Assembly: GCA_902785295.1 (NCBI GenBank)
Contig: CACZYK010000007.1
Span: forward strand, 36,292-100,291
Direction of reading: 5' to 3'
Source: an uncultured Clostridium sp.
Lineage (GTDB): Bacteria > Bacillota > Clostridia > Clostridiales > Clostridiaceae
DNA: 64,000 bases
Positions 49,681-58,678 of this stretch are shown piece after piece. The translations under genes were made by a program, and so were the position numbers. Positions within the stretch are counted from its first letter, which is position 1; every line of letters begins with the position of its first letter. A model generated the notes under the pieces. That model was not told the origin of the DNA. It saw nothing but the letters and a program-made list of their open reading frames with translations, and ran no database searches.

Positions 49681-49832
49681 TGGATAAAATAATATTTGGA
49701 ACAATGCTTGTAGTTCTCATATTGTTTGTTCTAACTGCAATAATTATTTTTGTATTGCCATATATTCCTTCCATACTAAGGGAATGTCGAGAAGCAATAC
49801 AAGAAATAAAGGATGAATTAAATAAATTTTAA
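49680..49832 (+). CDS. Small single-helix membrane protein
   Basis: 50 residues. Transmembrane helix (TMLVVLILFVLTAIIIFVLP) then a charged tail. Overlaps the preceding stop (TAATG). Confidence 0.68.
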   Translation: MDKIIFGTMLVVLILFVLTAIIIFVLPYIPSILRECREAIQEIKDELNKF

Positions 49833-49848
49833 GAAAGGAATGATAAAA

Positions 49849-50376
49849 ATGATAGAATGGGCAAAGTCTCAGATAGAAAAAGTTATAGAAGATAAAGAGA
49901 AGCAAAAACAATATATAGAAATATTAAAAGAGTTTAAAGAAGAAAAAAGAGATATATTATCTATATTTAATTTATTCATAAGATATGACTTTAGTAAAGA
50001 AGATTATTATAGAATCTGTAGATTATTAACTTGGAAACCAATAATTTCTTTAACTGGTGCCGAAGAAGAATGGAATACAATAAAAGAAGGTTTTGAGCAA
50101 AATGAATTATGCAGTGCAGTATTTAGATATAACAAAGATAACAGTACAGCTCATTATATGGATGGTAAAATCTTTTCAAATGATGGTGGTATAAGTTGGC
50201 ATACAAATAAAAAGAGCCATATTAATATTACATTTCCTTTTGTTGTGCCAGATGAACCAGAAAAAGTTTATTTAGATATAGCAGGAAATGTAATAACAAA
50301 TAACAAAGAAAAAATAGAAGCTCTTAAACAAGCTGAAACAAAAAGAAGAGAAGAAATAAGAAAAGGTGAAGAATAA
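49849..50376 (+). CDS. Unknown phage protein
   Basis: 175 residues. ATG 49849 is 10 bases from GAAAGGA; ATG 49840 overlaps the site. Helical N-terminus, then WNTIKEGFEQNELCSAVFRYN. No domain recognised. Overlaps the kinase gene by one base. Confidence 0.78.
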   Translation: MIEWAKSQIEKVIEDKEKQKQYIEILKEFKEEKRDILSIFNLFIRYDFSKEDYYRICRLLTWKPIISLTGAEEEWNTIKEGFEQNELCSAVFRYNKDNSTAHYMDGKIFSNDGGISWHTNKKSHINITFPFVVPDEPEKVYLDIAGNVITNNKEKIEALKQAETKRREEIRKGEE

Positions 50377-50921
50377 TGAAAAAGATAATATTAATTAGTG
50401 GTAAGGCACGTTCTGGAAAAGACTATTGTGCTAAACTATTAAAAAATAAACTTGAAAAAGAAGGTTGTAAAGTAGTAATAGACAGGTTTGCTAAATATAT
50501 AAAAAGCTATCTAAAAGATTATTACGGTTGGAATGGTGTAAAAGATGAAGAGTATAGACATAAGCTACAATGGTTGGGAACTGAAAGAATAAAGCAAGAC
50601 TTAAACTTTAAAAGTTTTCACGCTAAGAGATTGTCAGAAGATTTTCAAATATTTGAAGATGAATTTGATTATTTTATTGTATCAGATACTAGGTTTCCAG
50701 ATGAAATTTATACTATGTTATCAGCTTTTGGAAAAGATAAAGTGATAACTATTAGAGTTAATAGAATAGATAAAGATGTTACTAAGGACTTGGGTGAACT
50801 ATCTAAACATAGTAGTGAAGTGGCTTTGGATGACTTTAAATTTGATTATACTTTTATTAATGACGGAGCTGAAGGTTTTAAAAAGAATATAGGTAATTTT
50901 GCTAAATTGTTAGCAATTTAA
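50376..50921 (+). CDS. Deoxynucleoside monophosphate kinase
   Basis: 181 residues. P-loop SGKARSGKDYCA, then DRFAKYIKSYLKDYYGW, QWLGTERIKQ and VSDTRFPDEI, the layout of phage dNMP kinases of the T4 gp1 type. It phosphorylates dNMPs for phage DNA synthesis. Confidence 0.88.
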   Translation: MKKIILISGKARSGKDYCAKLLKNKLEKEGCKVVIDRFAKYIKSYLKDYYGWNGVKDEEYRHKLQWLGTERIKQDLNFKSFHAKRLSEDFQIFEDEFDYFIVSDTRFPDEIYTMLSAFGKDKVITIRVNRIDKDVTKDLGELSKHSSEVALDDFKFDYTFINDGAEGFKKNIGNFAKLLAI

Positions 50922-50934
50922 AGGAGGTAAAACA

Positions 50935-51579
50935 ATGAAAAAGATAAGTAAAGAAGAATTAAAAGAAAAATTAGAACTTCATAAAAAATGGTTAAATAAT
51001 GAAAAGGGAGGAGTTAGACTAAATTTAAGTTATACTGATTTAACTAATGCTAATTTATATGAAGTTAATTTAGAAGGTGGTGATTTAAGTTATGCAGATT
51101 TAAGTTATACTAATTTAACCAATGCTAATTTAAGTTATACCGAATTATATGAAGCTAATTTATATGAAACTAATTTAAAAGGTGCTAATTTAAGTTATGC
51201 AGATTTAAATAATGCTAAATTAAACAATATAAAATATAATCATTTAACATCTTTTTTAGCATTACAATGCCCCGAAGAAGGAAGTTTTATAGGATTTAAA
51301 AAAGCAAATGGTAAAATAGTTAAGTTATTAGTAATGGAAGATAGTTTAAGAAGTTCAGCGACAAGTAGAAAATGTAGATGTTCAAAAGCAAAAGTATTAT
51401 CTATAACAAGTTTGGATAATAAAAAGAGTTTTGACAAAACAGAAAGTGACTATGACAAAAATTTTATATATGAAGTAGGAAAGATAGTAGAAGTCAAGGA
51501 TTTTGACAAAAATAGGTGGGATGAGTGTAGCGTAGGTATACATTTTTTTATCACAAGAGAAGAAGCAGTTAATTATTAA
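50935..51579 (+). CDS. Pentapeptide-repeat protein with DUF5758-like C-terminus
   Basis: 214 residues. N-terminus matches the protein at 15586. About 14 ANLxx/ADLxx repeats over residues 28-98. The C-terminal 110 residues (GSFIGFKKANGKIVKLLVME, then SSATSRKCRCSKAKVLSI) are a domain often paired with pentapeptide repeats in phages. Role unknown. Confidence 0.88.
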   Translation: MKKISKEELKEKLELHKKWLNNEKGGVRLNLSYTDLTNANLYEVNLEGGDLSYADLSYTNLTNANLSYTELYEANLYETNLKGANLSYADLNNAKLNNIKYNHLTSFLALQCPEEGSFIGFKKANGKIVKLLVMEDSLRSSATSRKCRCSKAKVLSITSLDNKKSFDKTESDYDKNFIYEVGKIVEVKDFDKNRWDECSVGIHFFITREEAVNY

Positions 51580-51600
51580 AAAGAGAGGGAGGAAGAATAA

Positions 51601-51873
51601 ATGCAGAAGTGTAAAATAAATAAACTTTCTTGTTGTGGTTATAATAAAGAAACTAAAGAATGTAATAGTATAGAAAATTGTAAAGAGCAGATAGAATGTA
51701 TGGAGAAAGAGGAAGTAATAAATATAATAAGAGATATACAAAGAGAATGTAATAATTTTTTAACTTGTAATAAATGTGGATTTTATAATAAGAAAAAAGA
51801 GAGATGTGTACTTAAATTTATGTATACTCCTATTGAAATAGAACTTGAAGATTTATTAGGAGATGATGAATAA
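51601..51873 (+). CDS. Cysteine-rich small protein
   Basis: 90 residues with twelve cysteines or so in two groups (SCCGY...CNSIENCKEQIEC and CNNFLTCNKCGFYNKKKERC), likely zinc-binding. GAGAGGGAGGAAGAATAA precedes the ATG. Confidence 0.75.
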   Translation: MQKCKINKLSCCGYNKETKECNSIENCKEQIECMEKEEVINIIRDIQRECNNFLTCNKCGFYNKKKERCVLKFMYTPIEIELEDLLGDDE

Positions 51874-52080
51874 ATGGATTTAAAAGAATTAAACTTCACA
51901 AAAGAAGAGATAAATGAATTAAAAAGAATGGCAAATGCTCTTATCAATGATAGAGTTATTTGCAGGTGCTATGAAAAAGAAAATACAGCACATAAATGGC
52001 TAAATGATAAATACTTAGAGATGGACTATGAGATTTTAAAAAAGATAATAATGTTGGAGAATAGGTTAAATGAAGAATAA
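51874..52080 (+). CDS. Small helical protein
   Basis: 68 residues, acidic helices, coupled directly to the previous stop (TAAATG). Unknown. Confidence 0.72.
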   Translation: MDLKELNFTKEEINELKRMANALINDRVICRCYEKENTAHKWLNDKYLEMDYEILKKIIMLENRLNEE

Positions 52081-52106
52081 AAGATTATATAAAAAGGTGA
52101 AGAATA

Positions 52107-52718
52107 ATGAAATATTATGCTATTAGAAAAATAGACAGTAAGAATGTAAATCTATTGTTAAGCGATTGGGATGAATGTAAGAATAAGGTACAAGGGCATA
52201 ATTGTGAATATAAGAGTTTTAAAAGCAAAGAAGAAGCACAAAAATACTTAAATGAAAATTCAGAAGAGATAACAGAAGAACAAGCCTTAAATAGTGATAA
52301 GGTTGTATATTATGTAGATGGTAGCTATATTGACAATAAAATAGGATGGAGTTATGTAGCAGTTAAGGATAAAAAAATTAAGGTATATAATAGTGGAAAC
52401 ATAAAAGAAACAAAAGATACATCAAGGAATATTTCTGGAGAGTTATTTGCTACTTTAGGTGCAGTAGTAAGTGCTATTATGATGGACAAAAATGAAATAT
52501 ATATAGTTCATGATTATCAAGGCATTAGTTCTTTTGTAACTGGAGCATGGACTCCTAAGACAGTTGAAGCTAAAAAATATACAACAACTATGAAAGGATT
52601 AATAAAGGAATACGATTTAAACATTCATTTTGTTAAGGTCAAGGGGCATAGTGACAACGAGTTCAACGATTTAGCTGACAAGTTGGCAAAGAAAGGAGCT
52701 ATGAAGGGTGAAAATTAA
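52107..52718 (+). CDS. rnhA: Ribonuclease H1 with N-terminal hybrid-binding domain
   Basis: 203 residues. Residues 1-55 resemble the Cauli_VI/HBD module (YYAIRKI...YKSFKSKEEAQKYL). Residues 70-200 are RNase HI: YYVDGSYIDNKIGWSYV (Asp), SGELFAT (Glu), IVHDYQGI (Asp), KVKGHSDNEFNDLADKLA (His, Asp). All active-site acids present. Removes RNA primers in phage replication. Confidence 0.93.
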   Translation: MKYYAIRKIDSKNVNLLLSDWDECKNKVQGHNCEYKSFKSKEEAQKYLNENSEEITEEQALNSDKVVYYVDGSYIDNKIGWSYVAVKDKKIKVYNSGNIKETKDTSRNISGELFATLGAVVSAIMMDKNEIYIVHDYQGISSFVTGAWTPKTVEAKKYTTTMKGLIKEYDLNIHFVKVKGHSDNEFNDLADKLAKKGAMKGEN

Positions 52719-52737
52719 TATTATAAAAATATTTAAA

Positions 52738-52784
52738 AAATAAAATAAAAAAGTATTGACAATAAATTGTGTTGGTAGTAGAAT
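52738..52784 (+). promoter_or_regulatory. Promoter with A-rich dispersed motif
   Basis: AATAAAATAAAAAAGTA, then TTGACA (52756-52761), 17-bp spacer, TAGAAT (52779-52784). Confidence 0.82.
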
Positions 52785-52814
52785 AGAATCATCAAGTGAA
52801 AGGAAGTGATTCTG

Positions 52815-52955
52815 TTGTTAGAAACAAATAAGAAAACAACATTTAACAAGAAGAAATTAAAGCAACAAAAAGAAGACAATTTAAATGAGACTAAAGTTCA
52901 AAATAAAATTAATTTTAGTCTCAGCAGTTGTCTAGCGAAACTAAAAACAAAATAA
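52815..52955 (+). CDS. Small basic protein
   Basis: 46 residues from TTG 52815 with AAAGGAAGTGATT upstream, lysine and glutamine rich. The coding sequence contains a 9-bp dyad GAGACTAAA/TTTAGTCTC. Confidence 0.55.
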   Translation: MLETNKKTTFNKKKLKQQKEDNLNETKVQNKINFSLSSCLAKLKTK

Positions 52956-52973
52956 AAAAATTTCAAAAACCTA

Positions 52974-53002
52974 TTTACAAACAAAATAAAAAAGTGTATA
53001 AT
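52974..53002 (+). promoter_or_regulatory. Promoter with the A-rich motif inside the spacer
   Basis: TTTACA (52974-52979), 17-bp spacer containing AACAAAATAAAAAAGTG, TATAAT (52997-53002). Confidence 0.8.
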
Positions 53003-53035
53003 AAATAGGTAGTCGAAATTCAAGAGGTGAAATAA

Positions 53036-53242
53036 ATGCCAAAAAATTGTTATGAGATGGCTATAGAGCTTTTTGAAATTGGTGAAGCCATTAAACAACT
53101 AGGAAACATAATTAGTAATTCTAATAGTTCTAATGACGTTGAAACGTTCTTAGAACAGGTAGAAATATTGAATAATGAGTTTTCAACAATAAAAGAAAGT
53201 TTAAAAGCTATTAATTATAAAGAAATAAAAAAGGAAAGGTGA
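53036..53242 (+). CDS. Small acidic helical protein
   Basis: 68 residues, AGAGGTGAAATAA upstream. Helical with heptad-like pattern. Coupled to the next gene. Unknown. Confidence 0.72.
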   Translation: MPKNCYEMAIELFEIGEAIKQLGNIISNSNSSNDVETFLEQVEILNNEFSTIKESLKAINYKEIKKER

Positions 53243-53247
53243 AGCAA

Positions 53248-53772
53248 ATGAAAATTTATATCGTTGATTTAGGAAAGGGACTGGAGACAACAAGGGCTAT
53301 ACTATCAACTCCAACGAGAACAGAACCAAAAATTGGAGATATTGTAAAGGTAGAAGTTAATGTTTCAAATCCATTCTCTCTTATAAAAACTATACCTATT
53401 GTATTTTATGGGAAAATAATAGACTATGCAGAACCAAAATCAATAACAATAGAAAATGCAGAAGAGAAATTAAGTAAAATTAAAGAAATAGTCAACAATA
53501 ATAGCATTGTAATAATAGAACAGCAAAAAGAAATTAGTAGATTAAATTTAGAGCTAGGTGAAGTTCAAAGAGACAGAGACAATTATAAGAAAGCCTATGA
53601 AGACTTAAAAGAATTAAGAAGAACAAGAGAACAAAAAAGCTGTGAGAATGTAACAAACAATTTAAGTAGCAATAAAGAAGAGTCAAAGACCAAAGAAACA
53701 GAAAACAAAGAAACTATGGAAGATTATACTTATGAGGCTTTAAAAGAATTATTTAGAAGATATACTATTTAA
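53248..53772 (+). CDS. Unknown protein with coiled coil
   Basis: 174 residues from ATG 53248 with AAAGGTGAAGCA upstream. Residues 1-70 are beta-rich, 75-130 a coiled coil (EQQKEISRLNLELGEVQRDR), the rest polar. Unknown. Confidence 0.77.
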   Translation: MKIYIVDLGKGLETTRAILSTPTRTEPKIGDIVKVEVNVSNPFSLIKTIPIVFYGKIIDYAEPKSITIENAEEKLSKIKEIVNNNSIVIIEQQKEISRLNLELGEVQRDRDNYKKAYEDLKELRRTREQKSCENVTNNLSSNKEESKTKETENKETMEDYTYEALKELFRRYTI

Positions 53773-53781
53773 AAAAATATA

Positions 53782-53810
53782 TTGACAAACAAAATAAAAA
53801 AGTATATAAT
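53782..53810 (+). promoter_or_regulatory. Promoter with the A-rich motif inside the spacer
   Basis: TTGACA (53782-53787), 17-bp spacer AACAAAATAAAAAAGTA, TATAAT (53805-53810). Confidence 0.85.
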
Positions 53811-53902
53811 TTAAATATCGTGTGGCACAAGTCGAGAGATTGTAATAAGTCCATATAAAAACAATATAAACGATAAACAACATAATTAAGGAGAGATGTA
53901 TA

Positions 53903-54238
53903 ATGAAAAAGGTAACAGTAGTAATAGGAGATTTTTGCAACTTAGATGAAACAGAAGGAATCAAAACTTATAAGAAGAACTTAAAGGATGTTAGAAAGCA
54001 ATTAGAAAACAAAGGTTTTATGGAACTAAATATTCAATACAAAGCAGGGAAACATATTTTAACTTATATCACTGAAAAAGTAGATAGATTAATTCTTATA
54101 GATAGTGGATTAATTAAAGGTACTAAAGCAGAAAGAAAACAATTAGCAAAAGTTAAGGATAATCCAAAAGACAAATATAGCTTGTTAGGTTATAGCTATG
54201 TGCCAACTTTAAAAGATAAGGTGGCAGACATAGAATAG
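53903..54238 (+). CDS. Unknown protein
   Basis: 111 residues, alpha/beta look (KVTVVIGDFCNLDE...RLILIDSGLI), no known family. AAGGAGAGATGTATA precedes the ATG. Confidence 0.75.
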   Translation: MKKVTVVIGDFCNLDETEGIKTYKKNLKDVRKQLENKGFMELNIQYKAGKHILTYITEKVDRLILIDSGLIKGTKAERKQLAKVKDNPKDKYSLLGYSYVPTLKDKVADIE

Positions 54239-54256
54239 TAAGAGTGAGGTGATTAC

Positions 54257-54664
54257 ATGAAAATATCAATAAGAAGGGGAGTTTTTGAAACTAATAGTAG
54301 TTCTACACATAGTATAAGCATACAAAACAATAGAATAGACCCATCTTTAATCAAAAGTTTAATTCTTGATAAATCTAGTTTTGGATGGAGAAAAGACGAA
54401 TATACTGACGCTCAATCTCGTATGACTTATCTTAATACTTATATAGAAGAGTATGCTCCTAAAGAACAACAAGATAAGTTTCATAAAATGTTAGAATCAA
54501 TTAGTCAAACTTATGGAGTTGAGTTTCTTGTTTCTAAAAATTCAGAAGAAGGTTATATAGACCACGCCGAACTTGAAGAATTTGCTGAATATGTGCTTTC
54601 ATCTGAAGATAAATTACTACAATATTTATATGGAAAAGATAGTTGCATTAGAACATCTTTATAA
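54257..54664 (+). CDS. Phage protein with GVFETNSSSTHS N-terminus, copy 1
   Basis: 135 residues. Starts MKISIRRGVFETNSSSTHSI. The same N-terminus occurs in the next gene. The remainder is acidic and helical. A family known from several phages, function unknown. Confidence 0.8.
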   Translation: MKISIRRGVFETNSSSTHSISIQNNRIDPSLIKSLILDKSSFGWRKDEYTDAQSRMTYLNTYIEEYAPKEQQDKFHKMLESISQTYGVEFLVSKNSEEGYIDHAELEEFAEYVLSSEDKLLQYLYGKDSCIRTSL

Positions 54665-54687
54665 GGGTAATTAAGGAGGAACGTAAA

Positions 54688-54993
54688 ATGAAATTATCAG
54701 TAAGAAAAGGTGTGTTTGAAACTAATAGTAGTTCCACTCATAGTTTAACTATGTGTAGTGAAGATGAGTTTGACCAGTGGAAAGATGGAAAACTACTTTA
54801 TGATACCTACAACGAAGAATTAGTTTCATGGGAAGAACTATTTAATACTTATAGAGAAAATGATGAAAAAAGCAGATTTTTAACTTTCGACCAGTTTGCT
54901 TCAGATAAGTACTTAGAATCATACTGGAGTACCTATACTACTAAGAGTGGTGAAAAAGTAGTCGCTTTTGGGCAATTTGGTTATGATTGTTAA
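54688..54993 (+). CDS. Phage protein with GVFETNSSSTHS N-terminus, copy 2
   Basis: 101 residues. Starts MKLSVRKGVFETNSSSTHSL; after this the two proteins diverge. AAGGAGGAACGTAAA precedes the ATG. Confidence 0.8.
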   Translation: MKLSVRKGVFETNSSSTHSLTMCSEDEFDQWKDGKLLYDTYNEELVSWEELFNTYRENDEKSRFLTFDQFASDKYLESYWSTYTTKSGEKVVAFGQFGYDC

Positions 54994-55013
54994 TTAAGAA
55001 TGAGGTAATTTAA

Positions 55014-55936
55014 ATGAAAAGAATAGGATTTTATAGAAATAATAATTATACAGTTTCATTATTTAATGAAGGAACAAAAATAAGAAGAGAACAGAAGATG
55101 AAGAATTTAAACCAATTTTTCCAGAAAGTATGGATGTTAAAATCTCTAATCAATGTGATATAGGTTGTCCAATGTGTCATGAAAATTCAACAATAGATGG
55201 TAAAATAGGAAATATAATGAACGCTAAGTTTATAGATACCTTACATCCTTACACAGAAATGGCTTTGGGTGGAGGAAATGTATTAACTCACCCAGATTTA
55301 GTTCCATTTCTAAGGAAATTAAAACTAAGACACATATTCCCAAGTATGACAGTTAATCAAAAACATTTTATGAAGGATTTAGATTTAATAAAAGAGTTAG
55401 TAGATGAAAAGCTAATATATGGATTAGGAATTTCAGTAATTGATTTAAATTTAGAGTTTTTGGAAATAGTAAAACAGTTTCCTAATGCAGTATTACATAT
55501 AATCAATGGCTTAACTTCAGAAAAAGATATTGAAAAGTTATATGATAAAGATTTAAAAGTTCTAATTTTGGGATATAAAACCTTTAGGCGTGGAGTAAAG
55601 TGCTATCAAAAGAATCATGAATTAATAGATTCACAAAAACAAATGATGTTCAATAAGTTAAAGGAAATGACAGAACATATCGGTGTGGTTAGTTTTGATA
55701 ATTTAGCTATAGAACAACTAGACGTTAAAAGACTAATGTCCGAAGAAGAGTGGAATCAATTCTATATGGGCAATGATGGAAACTTTACTATGTATATTGA
55801 TTTGGTAGAAAAACAATTTGCTACAAGCTCTATTTCTACCTTTAGATATAACTTGTTGGATAATATTGAAGATATGTTTAAGGTAATTTTAGAAGAAAAT
55901 ATAGAAAAACAATATAAACAAGTTGCTATTAGGTAA
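55014..55936 (+). pseudogene. Radical SAM protein, frameshifted near the N-terminus
   Basis: A frame from ATG 55014 (GAGGTAATTTAA upstream) encodes KRIGFYRNNNYTVSLFNEG. It would continue into TEDEEFKPIFPESMDVKI, but an extra GA around 55085-55090 breaks the frame. The downstream frame, from ATG 55130 or further upstream, holds the cluster CDIGCPMCHE (CxxxCxxC), then ALGGGNVLTHPDL, the SAM-binding region. 268 residues follow ATG 55130, but that start lacks a site. The substrate is unknown; related phage radical SAM proteins have the same FPESxDxKI entry. Confidence 0.8.
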
Positions 55937-55963
55937 GGAAAATCAAGGAGTAACAACATTAGG

Positions 55964-55999
55964 ATAAACCTAATAAAATTATTCTTTTATTAGGTTTAT
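55964..55999 (+). terminator. Bidirectional terminator
   Basis: Perfect 15-bp arms 55964-55978 and 55985-55999 with a 6-nt loop; ends in TTTTATTAGG on one side. Confidence 0.8.
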
Positions 56000-56019
56000 T
56001 ATAAGAAAGGAAGAAACAT

Positions 56020-57462
56020 ATGAAAACATTTAATAATTTTTTAAAGAAATATAATTTCAACATAGATACAATAAAACTATTTGATAGCTTTGCAGGAATT
56101 GGAGCATTGCACCAAGCACTCAATGAACTAGGAGTACCTGTAGAATTAGTAGGTATATCAGAAATAGATATAGACGCAATTATTTCCTATGGAGCAGTAC
56201 ACAACGTAACATCCAATAAAAGAATAAATTTACCATCCGAAGAAGAAATGAGACAATATTTAATGGATAGAAACATAGGATATGATTTTAAAACTGGGAA
56301 ATCAAAAATACCTAGACTAAAGAAAGACAAGCTAATCAAGTGTTATCAAGTTTGTGTAGCAACTAATAACTATGGAGATATTAGTAAAATTAACTACAAA
56401 GATATAGAAGATTTTGACCTGTTTAATTTTAGCTTTCCTTGCACAGACCTGTCTGTGGCTGGTAAACAAGAGGGTATGAGTGATAAAGAAGGAAATAAAA
56501 CAAGAAGTGGATTATGTAAAGATGGTATAGAATTAATCAAGGTTAAAAAACCCAAATTTATAATGATAGAAAATGTTAAGAATCTAATAGGTAAAAAGTT
56601 TATAAAAGACTTTTATGATATTACTAATGAAATTGAAAGTTTTGGTTACAAGTGTCATTATCCAACTAACGATAAAGGACAACCTAAAGCTTTAAACGCA
56701 AAGAACTTTGGAATACCTCAAAATAGAGAAAGAATATACGTTATCTGTATTAGAAATGATGTTGATTTAGATTTTGAATTTCCTAAAGAATTTGATAGTA
56801 ATTTAAGATTAAAAGATATATTAGAAGATGAAGTTGATAAAAAGTATTATTTAGATGAAGAAAGATTAGATAAAGTATTTCAATGGAAAGCTCATCAAAA
56901 ACCACTAGAAAAGGTATTAGGAAAAGAAAGCATATGTCCAACTCTAACTGCCAGAGGGGCAGGAGAGTATCATAGTGGAATGATACTATTAAATGAATAT
57001 TTTAAAGATACAACTAACGTTGATAAAATTATTAGTGCAGACTTTAGATATGACGAAGGGTTAAGAATAAGAAAAGAAGAAATTTCTCCTTGTTTAACTT
57101 GCAAAACAGGAGGAGAATCTTTAAGTAGTAATCCTTTAATTATTAGTAAAAATGAAATCAATGTAGTTGGGAATTATAGTCCAAGCAACCACAACGCAAG
57201 TAGAATTGTAGATATTGAAGGAATAGCACCAACAGTTATGGAAAACCATGGAACAGTAACAGCAGTAAATACATTTAAGATAAGGAAATTAACACCAAAA
57301 GAGTGTTGGAGATTAATGGGATTTAGAGATGAATGTTTTGATAGAGCTAAAGCTGAAGGAATTTCAGATAGTCAACTCTATAAACAAGCAGGAAATAGTA
57401 TTGTGGTTAATGTATTATATTATATTTTCTTAGAAATTTTTAAAAAATACATTGACAAATAA
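56020..57462 (+). CDS. C5-cytosine DNA methyltransferase
   Basis: 480 residues. Motif I FDSFAGIGALHQAL, motif IV FPCTDLSVAGKQ with the catalytic Cys, motif VI ENVKNL, motif VIII QNRERIY, motif IX RKLTPKECWRLMGF and motif X QAGNSIVV. The target-recognition region lies between VIII and IX. No restriction partner is seen, so it probably protects the element from host restriction. AAGAAAGGAAGAAACAT precedes the ATG. Confidence 0.95.
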   Translation: MKTFNNFLKKYNFNIDTIKLFDSFAGIGALHQALNELGVPVELVGISEIDIDAIISYGAVHNVTSNKRINLPSEEEMRQYLMDRNIGYDFKTGKSKIPRLKKDKLIKCYQVCVATNNYGDISKINYKDIEDFDLFNFSFPCTDLSVAGKQEGMSDKEGNKTRSGLCKDGIELIKVKKPKFIMIENVKNLIGKKFIKDFYDITNEIESFGYKCHYPTNDKGQPKALNAKNFGIPQNRERIYVICIRNDVDLDFEFPKEFDSNLRLKDILEDEVDKKYYLDEERLDKVFQWKAHQKPLEKVLGKESICPTLTARGAGEYHSGMILLNEYFKDTTNVDKIISADFRYDEGLRIRKEEISPCLTCKTGGESLSSNPLIISKNEINVVGNYSPSNHNASRIVDIEGIAPTVMENHGTVTAVNTFKIRKLTPKECWRLMGFRDECFDRAKAEGISDSQLYKQAGNSIVVNVLYYIFLEIFKKYIDK

Positions 57463-57481
57463 TATAAACAAGTAATATAAT
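57452..57481 (+). promoter_or_regulatory. Promoter with A-rich motif variant inside the spacer
   Basis: TTGACA (57452-57457), 18-bp spacer AATAATATAAACAAGTAA, TATAAT (57476-57481). It overlaps the end of the methyltransferase gene. Confidence 0.85.
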
Positions 57482-57574
57482 AAACAAGACAAACGAATTG
57501 GATTAATTGTTTCAGAGAGAACGAATCCATGAGAGAAAAACAAATATTATAAATGATAAGGAGAGAATTTGAAC

Positions 57575-58597
57575 ATGGAAAATGAATTAAGAACAGCTAA
57601 GAACGAAGTCAAAATCATAGGAGAAGTAATTGAACACAAATTAAACGAAGGAACTGCAAGTAATGACAATGGTACTTTTAATTATATTAATGGTTCTATC
57701 GTAGTGAGAGCAGGTGAAACAACTGAAGTATCTGTTAAGGTTTTTGTTCAAGAACTTACTAAAAAGAAAGAGATTAACAAAACTTATGCAACATTAAAAA
57801 GATTTATTGATGGCGATTTACTTACCGAGGTATCTGCAACAGAAGCTAATAAGAATCTTTCAGAAAACGAACCTAAATTTACAGCAACTAAAGTATCAAT
57901 CTTTGGTAATGGAGATTTTCAACCAGCATTAAAAGAAGAAAGATATGCTAATGCACAAAGAACCGAAGCAGTTTCAAGAGTGGGAGTGGATTTAGGATTT
58001 GGAAGAATTGCAATAGATGATACACTTTCTCCAGAAGACTATTTAGCTACTTTTGATGTTGAAGCTTATGTTAAGAGCATTGAAGATGAGGTAGTAGTTG
58101 AGAATGACGAAGAAAAGGAAACTGGAAGAGTTGTAGTAAAAGGATATGTTCCACTTTATGGGGGAGACATTATGCCAATTACAATGATAGCTACTAAAAC
58201 TATTGATGAAGACGGAGAAGAGATTGACTTAGGAGAAGGCTTTAAGCAAGAAATTAATGAAGGAGATACAGTAGATATTTGGGGTTCAATTAATTTCGAT
58301 AAGATAGTTGTTACTACTAAGAAGAAGGGAACTTTAGGCAAGGCAAAGGTAACTACTTCTACTAAATATGTTCATGAACTAATCATTGAAGGTGCAGACG
58401 TAGAAGAAGACGAAGAAAGAATGTTTGACGAAGATGATATTAGAAAAGCACTTCAAGAAAGAGAAATTAAATTAGAAGAAATAGTTTCCAAGGCTAAGGA
58501 AAATGACAAGAAATCTTCTAAGAAGGGTACTGGTATTAACACTAAGAAAGTAGGAGTAACAGGCAGAACAAGAACAACTAGAAATGTAGGATTTTAA
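57575..58597 (+). CDS. Phage protein, probably ssDNA-associated
   Basis: 340 residues from ATG 57575 (AAGGAGAG upstream). Beta-rich with charged C-terminal tail (KSSKKGTGINTKKVGVTGRT). It directly precedes the Sak4-like ATPase, a place where single-strand binding or annealing cofactors often lie. No firm family match. Confidence 0.78.
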   Translation: MENELRTAKNEVKIIGEVIEHKLNEGTASNDNGTFNYINGSIVVRAGETTEVSVKVFVQELTKKKEINKTYATLKRFIDGDLLTEVSATEANKNLSENEPKFTATKVSIFGNGDFQPALKEERYANAQRTEAVSRVGVDLGFGRIAIDDTLSPEDYLATFDVEAYVKSIEDEVVVENDEEKETGRVVVKGYVPLYGGDIMPITMIATKTIDEDGEEIDLGEGFKQEINEGDTVDIWGSINFDKIVVTTKKKGTLGKAKVTTSTKYVHELIIEGADVEEDEERMFDEDDIRKALQEREIKLEEIVSKAKENDKKSSKKGTGINTKKVGVTGRTRTTRNVGF

Positions 58598-58678
58598 TTT
58601 ACCATAGGGAGTTTTCTCCCTTGTGTAAATAAAATAAACAAGTGATAATTTAAAAAGAACAAAAGGAGAGATTATTGT

